Shown here piece by piece: positions 57,708 to 64,000 of a stretch of DNA of 64,000 nucleotides. How positions within the stretch are numbered: the first letter of the stretch is position 1; each line of letters begins with the position of its first letter. Under the pieces are notes generated by a model. That model searched no databases and had not been told where the DNA came from. It saw nothing but the letters and a program-made list of their open reading frames with translations. The position numbers were made by a program, and so were the translations under genes. The stretch is from Streptomyces toyocaensis. Lineage in GTDB: Bacteria > Actinomycetota > Actinomycetes > Streptomycetales > Streptomycetaceae. The stretch spans positions 21,831 to 85,830 of the forward strand of contig NZ_JFCB01000031.1 in assembly GCF_000725125.1 (NCBI RefSeq). The letters are read 5' to 3'.

Positions 57708-58613
57708 CTACGCGTCCTCCGCCGGGGCCGGTGGCACGACCGCCACGGGGCTCGCCGCGTGGAGCAGTACCGCCTGGGTGACCGAACCCATCATCCGGGC
57801 GGGTGCCAGCAGGCGGCGGCGATGGCGTCCCACGACGACCAGCTCCGCGTCCTGGGACGCCTCGACCAGGTGACCGGCGGCATCGCCCGGCAGCACGTCG
57901 GTCTCGGCGGTGACCCCGGGGTGCCGTTCCCGGTGCGCGGCGAGGAACCCCTCGGCGAGGGTGCGCGTCTCGTGCTCGACGGCGTCCTGGTCGATCTCCG
58001 GCGGTGGCATCTCCCCCGGCAGCATCCAGGTCTGCAGCGGCCACGGATACGCGGCGACGATCCGCAGCCGCACGCCGCGCAGGGCGGCTTCGGCGAAGGC
58101 GAAGGCGAGGGTCGCCTCGTCGGGGCTGTCGGCGTGCAGGCCGACCACCACGGGCCGGCCGGACCCGGAGGGCGCGGCCCCGCCGTCCTCGCCCCGCGAC
58201 CGGGGCACCACCACGACGGGACACTCGGTGTCGCGTGCCGCCGACAGGGAATTGGAACCCAGCAGCAGGCTGGCGAACCCCCCGCGGCCGCGGGAACCCA
58301 GCACCAGCAGCCGGGCCGTCGCCCCCGCCTCCGGCAGCAGCGCGCCCGGCGCGCCCTCCAGGGCGACGTACTCCACGGCGGGGAGCGCGGCCTCCTTCGC
58401 CAGGTGGGCGCGGACCTGGTCGAGGACCGGGTCCTCGTCGGGGTCGGGCGGCCCGGCCGCCAGGACCTCGGGCTGCGCCCACGGGGCGTACTGCCGCACG
58501 TGCACCACACGCAGCGGGGCCTCGCGCCGGCGGGCGGCGTCGAGTGCCCACTCCAGGGCACGCAGGCTGTCTTCCGAACCGTCCACCGCCGCGACGACCG
58601 GCTGGGTGCTCAT
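57708..58613 (-). CDS. Tandem-domain universal stress protein
   Basis: A 301-residue protein of two Usp domains. The first has the GSRGRGGFASLLLGSN motif (nucleotide binding); the second the degenerate GRHRRRLLAPARMMGSV. A Pro-rich loop (about 195-205) separates them. It is the second tandem Usp in the window (compare 17152-18024), only moderately similar to it. An in-frame ATG at 58616 is three bases upstream. Stress response, perhaps hypoxia-linked, is inferred. Confidence 0.9.
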   Translation of the reverse strand: MSTQPVVAAVDGSEDSLRALEWALDAARRREAPLRVVHVRQYAPWAQPEVLAAGPPDPDEDPVLDQVRAHLAKEAALPAVEYVALEGAPGALLPEAGATARLLVLGSRGRGGFASLLLGSNSLSAARDTECPVVVVPRSRGEDGGAAPSGSGRPVVVGLHADSPDEATLAFAFAEAALRGVRLRIVAAYPWPLQTWMLPGEMPPPEIDQDAVEHETRTLAEGFLAAHRERHPGVTAETDVLPGDAAGHLVEASQDAELVVVGRHRRRLLAPARMMGSVTQAVLLHAASPVAVVPPAPAEDA

Positions 58614-58759
58614 CATTCCTCGCCTCCGGAGTACGACCTTCGCCTTCCCCGGGCCAGCCTGACTCAGGCACGGCCCGGCGACGGCGCTTCAGCTCGCGTG
58701 TCCGGAAAAACGCGGGGAACACGTCCCCGCGGCCGGCCGTCCCCCGACGGCCGCCCCTC

Positions 58760-59002
58760 TCACGTCAGGTCGAACTCGCCCTCGCGCGCCCCGGACACGA
58801 ACGCGCCCCACTCGGCGGGCGTGAAGATCAAGGAGGGGCTCTCCGGGCGGCCACTGTTGCGCATGGCGATGAAACCCTCCACGAAGGCGATCTGGACATC
58901 GCCCAGGCCTCTGCTGCTGGACTGCCACTGTGCGTTGCTGAGGTCCAGGTCCGGCTTGTGCCAGCCCGTGAGCCCGCGCTGCTGGGTGGTGCTCTCGGCC
59001 AC
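58760..59002 (-). CDS. DUF397 family protein
   Basis: An 80-residue protein of the actinobacterial DUF397 family, normally encoded beside XRE regulators and thought to act with them in a toxin-antitoxin-like or regulatory pair: WQSSSRG near residue 27, VQIAFVEGFIAMRNSG near 36-51, IFTPAEWGAFVSG near 60-72. The usual XRE partner is not next to it, so it is an orphan. Start GTG at 59002. Confidence 0.85.
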   Translation of the reverse strand: MAESTTQQRGLTGWHKPDLDLSNAQWQSSSRGLGDVQIAFVEGFIAMRNSGRPESPSLIFTPAEWGAFVSGAREGEFDLT

Positions 59003-59231
59003 GTCCGTGCTCCTCCCGATTCGTCGTCCGCGGTCAGCCTAGCGACCGGGTCCTGCCCCCGACAGGCCGCGGGAAGGGCACCGGGGCGTCCCGGGGAGTC
59101 CCCCGGCGGGCGGGGAGAACGGGACGGCGCGGCGTGAACCCATGACCGCGGACGTCCGTACTGGTGGGGGCGGGCCCGTCACCGGCCCTTGTTCGCCATG
59201 CCATCGCAGTACCGCACGGAAGGACCCCCGG

Positions 59232-60995
59232 GTGTCGCTCTTCATTCGCTCCCGCCGACTGCCGGACGCCACCGAGGGCGGAGCGGACCGGGACGACGAC
59301 CCGGTCGCGCCGGACGAGGCCGCCGGGAGAACGCCGGACCTCACACCGCCGGGCTGGTTCGGCTGGCGCCGCCGCTGGCCCCGTACGGCGCGCGGCGTCA
59401 CCGTGGGGACCACCGTTCTCGCCGGGGTCCTGGTGCTGGTCGCGCTTCTCCTGCCCAACCGTGTCGAGCGGCTGGAGCCGGTCGAGTTCCTCCGGCTGCC
59501 CGCCGAGGGGATTCTCCTCGCGGCGCTGCTGCTGGCGCTGCCGCCGAGGTTCCGGCGGATCACAGCGGTCGTCGTGGGGCTGCTCCTCGGTCTGGTCACC
59601 GTCCTGAAGGTCGTGGACATGGGCTTCTACCAGGTACTGGCCCGTCCCTTCGACCTGGTGCTCGACTGGATCCTGCTCGACGACGCGGCGGACTTCGTCC
59701 GGGAGTCGTTCGGGCGGGGCGGGCAGGTGCTCGCCGTGATCGGTGTGATCGGGCTGTTCCTGGCCGTGCTGGTGCTGATGACGCTGGCGACGGTCCGGCT
59801 GACCGGCCTGATGGTCCGCCACCGTCCCGTCGCCACCCGTACGACCCTGGTCCTGGGCGTCGTGTGGATCACCTGCGTCACGCTGGGCGTGCAGAACTCC
59901 GGTGTGCCGGTCGCCGCCCGGAGCAACGCGGACCTGCTGGGCAACCGGGTGGAACAGGTGCGGGCCGGGCTGCGCGACGCGCGGGTCTTCGAGAAGCAGG
60001 CCGCCGTCGACGCCTTCGCGAAGACGCCGCCGGACCAGCTGCTCACCGGGCTGCGCGGCAAGGACGTGCTGTTCACGTTCATCGAGAGCTACGGCCGGGT
60101 GGCGATCGACGACCCGGCGATGGCGGAGCCGGTCGACGCGGCCCTGAAGGACGGCACGCGGAGACTGCAGGAGGCCGGTTTCGCCTCCCGCAGCGGCTGG
60201 CTCACCTCCCCGGTGACGGGCGCCGGCAGCTGGCTGGCCCACTCGACCTTCCTGTCCGGACTGTGGATCAAGAACCAGCAGCGCTATCGCTCCCTGACCA
60301 CCAGTGACCGCATGACCCTCACGAACTACTTCCGCAGGACGGGCGACTGGCGCACCGTCGGCATCGTGCCCGGAGTGCGGCGGGCCTGGCCGGAGGGCAG
60401 GTTCTTCGGCCTGGACCACATCTACGACTCGGAGCACCTCGGCTACCGCGGGCCGTACTTCAGCTGGACCCCCGTGCCCGACCAGTTCAGCCTGGAGGCC
60501 TTCGAACGCCTGGAACACGGCAGGAAGGAGCGCGAGCCGATCATGGCGGAGATCATCCTCGCCTCGAGCCACAATCCCTGGTCCCCGATCGCGCGGGTGA
60601 TCGACTGGGACGACCTCGGTGACGGCTCGGTGTTCCACGGGATCAAGAAGGAGGGCACGGATCCCAAGGAGGTCTGGAAGGACCCGGACAGGGTGCGCAC
60701 CGAATACCGGCGGGCCATCGAGTACTCACTGCGCAGCCTCACCGAGTGGGTCGAGCGGTACGGCGACGAGAACACGGTGCTGGTCTTTCTCGGCGATCAT
60801 CAGCCGGTGCCCACCGTGACCGCGGGGGACACCGGGAAGGACGTACCGGTCACCATCGTGGCCAAGGATCCGAAGGTGCTGGACCGGGTGGCCGACTGGG
60901 GCTGGACCGACGGCCTCAAGCCCGCACCGGACGCTCCGCGTTGGGGCATGGACAAGTTCCGCGACCGCTTCATGACGGCGTACGGACCGCGGTAG
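59232..60995 (+). CDS. Membrane sulfatase-like (LtaS/phosphoglycerol-type) protein
   Basis: A 587-residue membrane protein. Five or so hydrophobic helices (about 60-245) are followed by an extracytoplasmic sulfatase-fold domain (about 260-587): DVLFTFIESYGRVAIDD, GSWLAHSTFLSGLW, ILASSHNPWSP and FLGDHQPVP match the LtaS/phosphoglycerol transferase layout, with Thr/Ser-type nucleophile near SWLAHST. It may transfer glycerophosphate or a similar group to a wall polymer. GTG at 59232 follows GGAAGGA; the frame upstream is not supported. It is convergent with the PYROXD2-like gene. Confidence 0.8.
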   Translation: MSLFIRSRRLPDATEGGADRDDDPVAPDEAAGRTPDLTPPGWFGWRRRWPRTARGVTVGTTVLAGVLVLVALLLPNRVERLEPVEFLRLPAEGILLAALLLALPPRFRRITAVVVGLLLGLVTVLKVVDMGFYQVLARPFDLVLDWILLDDAADFVRESFGRGGQVLAVIGVIGLFLAVLVLMTLATVRLTGLMVRHRPVATRTTLVLGVVWITCVTLGVQNSGVPVAARSNADLLGNRVEQVRAGLRDARVFEKQAAVDAFAKTPPDQLLTGLRGKDVLFTFIESYGRVAIDDPAMAEPVDAALKDGTRRLQEAGFASRSGWLTSPVTGAGSWLAHSTFLSGLWIKNQQRYRSLTTSDRMTLTNYFRRTGDWRTVGIVPGVRRAWPEGRFFGLDHIYDSEHLGYRGPYFSWTPVPDQFSLEAFERLEHGRKEREPIMAEIILASSHNPWSPIARVIDWDDLGDGSVFHGIKKEGTDPKEVWKDPDRVRTEYRRAIEYSLRSLTEWVERYGDENTVLVFLGDHQPVPTVTAGDTGKDVPVTIVAKDPKVLDRVADWGWTDGLKPAPDAPRWGMDKFRDRFMTAYGPR

Positions 60996-61004
60996 CCGGT
61001 GCGC

Positions 61005-61061
61005 CGGCGGGGTGGTCCGACCCCGCCGCCCTTCCCGTCCCCCCGGGGGCGCTGCCCCCGG
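61005..61061. terminator. Two stacked hairpins between convergent genes
   Basis: First stem: CGGCGGGGT (61005-61013) with ACCCCGCCG (61020-61028), 6-base loop. Second: CCGGGGGC (61043-61050) with GCCCCCGG (61054-61061), 3-base loop. Both are perfect. They follow the sulfatase-like stop (60995) and precede the end of the convergent gene (61107). No T-tract. Confidence 0.6.
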
Positions 61062-61106
61062 ATCCCCCACTGCCCACTCCGTCCACCGGCTGGTGAAGCG
61101 GGGCCG

Positions 61107-62675
61107 TCAGCCCTCCCCCGCCCCCAGGGCCGCCATGGCCGCGTTGTGGCCCGGCACTCCGCTGACCCCGCCGCCGCGCACCGCGCCCGCTCCGCACAGC
61201 AGCACGTTCGCGTGCCGGGTCTCGACACCCCAGCGGCCGGTGCCGTCCTGGGCGTGGGGCCAGGACAGCTCACGGTGGAAGATGTTGCCGCCGGGCAGCC
61301 CGAGGTCACGCTCCAGGTCCAGCGGGGACCTGGCCTCCAGGCAGGGGCGCCCGTCGGCGTCGGTGGCCAGGCAGTCGGCGAGGGGTTCGGCCAGGTGGGC
61401 GTCGAGCTGGGCGAGGGTCGACGTCAGCAGTTCCTCGCGCACGGCGTCGTTGTCCCGCTCGAACAGCCGGGCGGGGGTGTGCAGTCCGAACAGGGTGAGG
61501 GTCTGGTAGCCCCGGGCGGCCAGGTCCGGGCCGAGGATCGTCGGGTCGGTGAGTGAGTGGCAGTAGATCTCGGAGGGCGGCGTGGCGGGCAGCCGGCCGG
61601 CGGCGGCCTGGGCATGGGCGGCGGACAGCTGCCCGTAGCCCTCGGCGATGTGGAAGGTCCCGGCGAACGCCTCGCGCGGGTCGACGGAGGTGTCACGCAG
61701 CCTGGGCAGCCGCTCGAGGAGCATGTTCACCTTGAGCTGGGCTCCCTCGGCCCGGGGTGGAGGCTCGTCGCCGGTGAGGGTGGCCAGTTCCTGCGGGGAC
61801 GCGTTGACCAGGACGTGCCGCGCGGCGGCCACGTGCTCGCCGTCGGCGGTGCGGTGGGTGACCTCGGCCGTGCGGCCGTCGGTGTCGATGCGCACCGCGC
61901 GGTGTCCGGTGGCGATGACCGCGCCGGCGGCGCGGGCGGCGTCGGCCAGCGCGTCGGTGAGGGCGCCCATGCCGCCGACCGGGACGTCCCAGGCGCCGGT
62001 GCCGCCGCCGATGACGTGGTAGAGGAAGCAGCGGTTCTGTTTCAGGGACGGGTCGTGGGCGTCGGCGAAGGTGCCGATGAGGGCGTCGGTGAGGACGACA
62101 CCGCGCACCAGGTCGTCGGTGAACTGCTCCTCGACGGCGACGCCGAGGGGTTCCTCGAAGAGGATGCGCCAGGCCTCGTCGTCGTCGACGGTGCGGCGCA
62201 GTTCGTCGCGGGTGGGCAGCGGCCGGGTCAGGGTCGGGAAGACCCGGCGGGCGACCCGGCCCGTCATGTCGTAGAAGCGCTGCCAGGCCCGGTGTTCGCG
62301 GTCGGAGCCGGTGAGGCGGGCGAACGCCTCGCGGGTGCGCTGTTCCCCGCCGCCGACGAGCAGCCCGGTGGGCCGCCCACCGCGTTCGGTGGGAGTGTAC
62401 GAGGAGATGGTGCGGGTGCGCAGCCGGAAGTCGAGCCCCAGATCCTGGACGATTTTCCGGGGCAGCAGGCTGACCAGGTACGAGTACCGGGACAGCCGAG
62501 CGTCGACGCCCGCGAACGGCCGGGTGGAGACAGCCGCCCCGCCGGTGTGGTCCAGCCGCTCCAGCACCAGCACGGAACGCCCGGCCCGGGCCAGGTAGGC
62601 GGCGGCGACGAGGCCGTTGTGGCCCGCGCCGACGATGACGGCGTCGTACGTCCGGGATCCCTCGGGTGCGGTCAT
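61107..62675 (-). CDS. PYROXD2/phytoene-desaturase-like FAD oxidoreductase
   Basis: A 522-residue flavoprotein. The N-terminal FAD-binding motif DAVIVGAGHNGLVAAAYLAR and the late CGAGAVRGGGVSGVPG are characteristic of the phytoene desaturase/PYROXD2 (CrtI-type) superfamily. No carotenoid gene is close, so a PYROXD2-like (pyridine nucleotide oxidoreductase) role is more likely; substrate unknown. An ATG at 62690 is possible; 62675 gives the best N-terminus. It lies 48 bases after the TPR gene end on the same strand. Confidence 0.8.
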   Translation of the reverse strand: MTAPEGSRTYDAVIVGAGHNGLVAAAYLARAGRSVLVLERLDHTGGAAVSTRPFAGVDARLSRYSYLVSLLPRKIVQDLGLDFRLRTRTISSYTPTERGGRPTGLLVGGGEQRTREAFARLTGSDREHRAWQRFYDMTGRVARRVFPTLTRPLPTRDELRRTVDDDEAWRILFEEPLGVAVEEQFTDDLVRGVVLTDALIGTFADAHDPSLKQNRCFLYHVIGGGTGAWDVPVGGMGALTDALADAARAAGAVIATGHRAVRIDTDGRTAEVTHRTADGEHVAAARHVLVNASPQELATLTGDEPPPRAEGAQLKVNMLLERLPRLRDTSVDPREAFAGTFHIAEGYGQLSAAHAQAAAGRLPATPPSEIYCHSLTDPTILGPDLAARGYQTLTLFGLHTPARLFERDNDAVREELLTSTLAQLDAHLAEPLADCLATDADGRPCLEARSPLDLERDLGLPGGNIFHRELSWPHAQDGTGRWGVETRHANVLLCGAGAVRGGGVSGVPGHNAAMAALGAGEG

Positions 62676-62723
62676 GGTTCTTCGTAACACGTGATGATCC
62701 GCACCGGCCAGAGGCGGTCCGCG

Positions 62724-64000
62724 TCACGCGCCTCCGGCCGCTCCCTGCTGCCGCACCGCCGCCACCCCGCGGTGGAGCCCCGCCGCCTCCCTGCCACGGC
62801 CCAGCCGCTCCAGGCAGTGCGCCTCGTCGTCGCGGGCGGTGAGGGTGTCGGGGTGGTCCGCGCCCAGGACCCGCTCACGGGCGTCGGCCACCCTCCGGTA
62901 CTCGGTCAGCGCCTCCGCCCACCGGCCCAGCCAGCCCAGCCCGACGGCGACCTCACGACGGCTGACCAGGGTGTCCGGGTGATCGGCGCCGAGGACCCGC
63001 TCCCGCAGCACGCAGACGTCGCGGGACTCGGCGAGTGCGTCCACCCAGCGGCCGAGGCGGCCGAGGTTGACGCCGATGCCGTGCCGGGCGCGCAGGGTCT
63101 CGGGGTGGGTGGGTCCCTGCACGCGGATACGGTCCTCGACCAGACCGCGGTAGAGGTCGAGGGCCTGCGCGGTGCGGCCCAGCCGGCCGAGGCCGATGCC
63201 GGTCTCGTGGCGGGCGGCGAGGGTGTCGGGGTGGTCCGGACCGAGCGCTCTCGCGCGGGCGTCGGCGACCTCGCGGCAGGTCTCCAGGGCCTCCGCCCAG
63301 CGGCCGAGGCGTCCGAGTGTGTAGGCGGCCTCGTACCGGGTGGCGAGGGTGTCGGGGTGCTCGGGGCCGAGCACCCGGGCGCGGGCGGCGGCCACCTCGC
63401 ACGCCATGCCGTACGAGTCCTCCAGGCGTCCCAGCCTGCCGAGGTTGAAGGCGAGGTCGTGGCGGCAGCGCAGGGTGTCGGGGTGGTCCTGCCCCATGGT
63501 CCGCTCGCGGGCCGCGAGCACCGACAGATACACCTGGTGGGCGTCGAAGGGGCGGCTCAGCCGGGCGAGGACGTGGGCCATTTCCTGACGGGCGGCCAGG
63601 GTGTCGGAGTGGTCCGGGCCGAGCACGCGGATGCGGGCCGCGGTCACCCGCTTGTACGCGCGCAGCGCGTCGGCGGCGCGGCCGGTGCGGCTGAGGGAGA
63701 ACGCGACCTCGAAGCGGCTGGCGAGGGTGTCGGGGTGGTCGGGTCCGAGGAGGTGCTCCCGTTCGGCGGCGACCGCGCGGTGCACCTCGCCGGCCTCCGT
63801 CCAGCGGCCGAGGCGTCCCAGGCTCAGACCCGCGTTGTGCCGCCCGGTGAGGGCCGCCAGGGCCTCCAGCGAGGGGGCGGGCCGCTCCTGTGGCGCGGAC
63901 TGCGCGCGGGGGCCGGTGCCGGGGCGGGCGATCCACTCGCCCGCCAGGCCGCCCGCCGGGTCGGGGGGCGCGGTGCGCGGTCCCGCGCCGGCCGCCCGGT
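62724..64000 (-). CDS. TPR (kinesin-light-chain-type) protein, 5' end outside window
   Basis: The frame is open to the right edge, so the gene begins beyond the window. The visible 425 residues contain eight or more repeats of about 42 residues, each like VLGADHPDTLxxRxxxAxxLxRLGRWxEAL, the TPR_10/TPR_12 repeats of kinesin-light-chain type. In Streptomyces such repeats usually follow an NB-ARC/AAA signalling ATPase domain, which would lie upstream (not visible). It may act as a stress or defence-type scaffold. The last repeat ends near 62760. Confidence 0.8.
   Translation of the reverse strand, partial: RAAGAGPRTAPPDPAGGLAGEWIARPGTGPRAQSAPQERPAPSLEALAALTGRHNAGLSLGRLGRWTEAGEVHRAVAAEREHLLGPDHPDTLASRFEVAFSLSRTGRAADALRAYKRVTAARIRVLGPDHSDTLAARQEMAHVLARLSRPFDAHQVYLSVLAARERTMGQDHPDTLRCRHDLAFNLGRLGRLEDSYGMACEVAAARARVLGPEHPDTLATRYEAAYTLGRLGRWAEALETCREVADARARALGPDHPDTLAARHETGIGLGRLGRTAQALDLYRGLVEDRIRVQGPTHPETLRARHGIGVNLGRLGRWVDALAESRDVCVLRERVLGADHPDTLVSRREVAVGLGWLGRWAEALTEYRRVADARERVLGADHPDTLTARDDEAHCLERLGRGREAAGLHRGVAAVRQQGAAGGA

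Noticed and set aside
1..64000. tRNA, rRNA, CRISPR, IS element, prophage or biosynthetic cluster
   Set aside because: I saw no tRNA-like or rRNA sequence, no regularly spaced repeat array, no transposase or integrase, no phage structural genes, and no PKS, NRPS or similar core enzymes.
62724..64000. DNA-level tandem repeat or CRISPR-like array at the right edge
   Set aside because: The near-periodic 126-base similarity is explained by repeats of 42-residue TPR units in one open reading frame; no spacer-like alternation is seen.

Overview
The window is very GC-rich, has third-position-GC codon use, many GTG and some TTG starts, and Streptomyces-type families (WhiB-like, SsgA-like, streptophobe, DUF397, SPW, PopR/ClpP3/ClpP4, SigB-type sigma factors, DasR-type operators). 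It is a Streptomyces chromosome segment. From memory, the order sigM, ssgC, RNase HI, clpP3/clpP4, popR, sigL, chiF follows S. coelicolor genes numbered roughly SCO7314 down to SCO7263, which would place it in a chromosome arm; this synteny was not checked.

Layout. 0-7 kb: the end of a FUSC membrane protein, a partner-switch module (HATPase, SigB-family sigma factor probably SigM, DUF5133, small protein), an Orn/Lys/Arg decarboxylase, a perfect intrinsic terminator and a cyclic-nucleotide-domain protein. 7-18 kb: LysE exporter with divergent ArgP-like regulator, TetR with divergent saccharopine-dehydrogenase-like enzyme, WhiB-like protein, TetR-flavoprotein operon with tandem operators, an AlkB-like protein with a possible SOS box, a metallo-hydrolase, a DUF4032 protein and a universal stress protein. 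18-30 kb: a decayed TerD gene before AIM24, a dehydratase, a transmembrane pseudokinase, serine hydrolase, F420-type oxidoreductase, SsgC-like protein, RNase HI, a broken VOC gene and an SGNH lipoprotein.

30-36 kb is the regulatory core: clpP3-clpP4 behind tandem PopR-type boxes, popR, then a SigL-like sigma factor and a convergent anti-sigma-type kinase, both behind SigB-type promoters; two PRC-barrel proteins and a streptophobe membrane protein follow. 36-46 kb: aldo-keto reductase/LysR pair, DinB, adenosine deaminase, VOC protein, a GH19 chitinase with two DasR-type sites, SPW and GlsB membrane proteins, and two broken genes. 46-64 kb: a secreted tripeptidyl-peptidase-like hydrolase, baeRF-like protein, SpoIIE phosphatase, NsdA-like regulator, phosphotransferase, a large secreted amidase, CGNR regulator, second universal stress protein, DUF397, a membrane sulfatase-like protein, a PYROXD2-like oxidase and the end of a TPR protein.

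Common theme: stress and differentiation control by partner-switching sigma factors, regulated proteolysis, universal stress proteins and developmental regulators, mixed with catabolic enzyme/regulator pairs. Five broken genes or remnants (TerD, VOC, PLC/ricin, epimerase, LAxTG tail) show decay typical of chromosome arms. I see no tRNA, rRNA, CRISPR array, insertion sequence, prophage or obvious biosynthetic gene cluster. The most unusual items are a ClpP4 without its catalytic histidine, a transmembrane pseudokinase lacking all catalytic motifs, and a possible small RNA or attenuator before the cyclic-nucleotide-domain gene.
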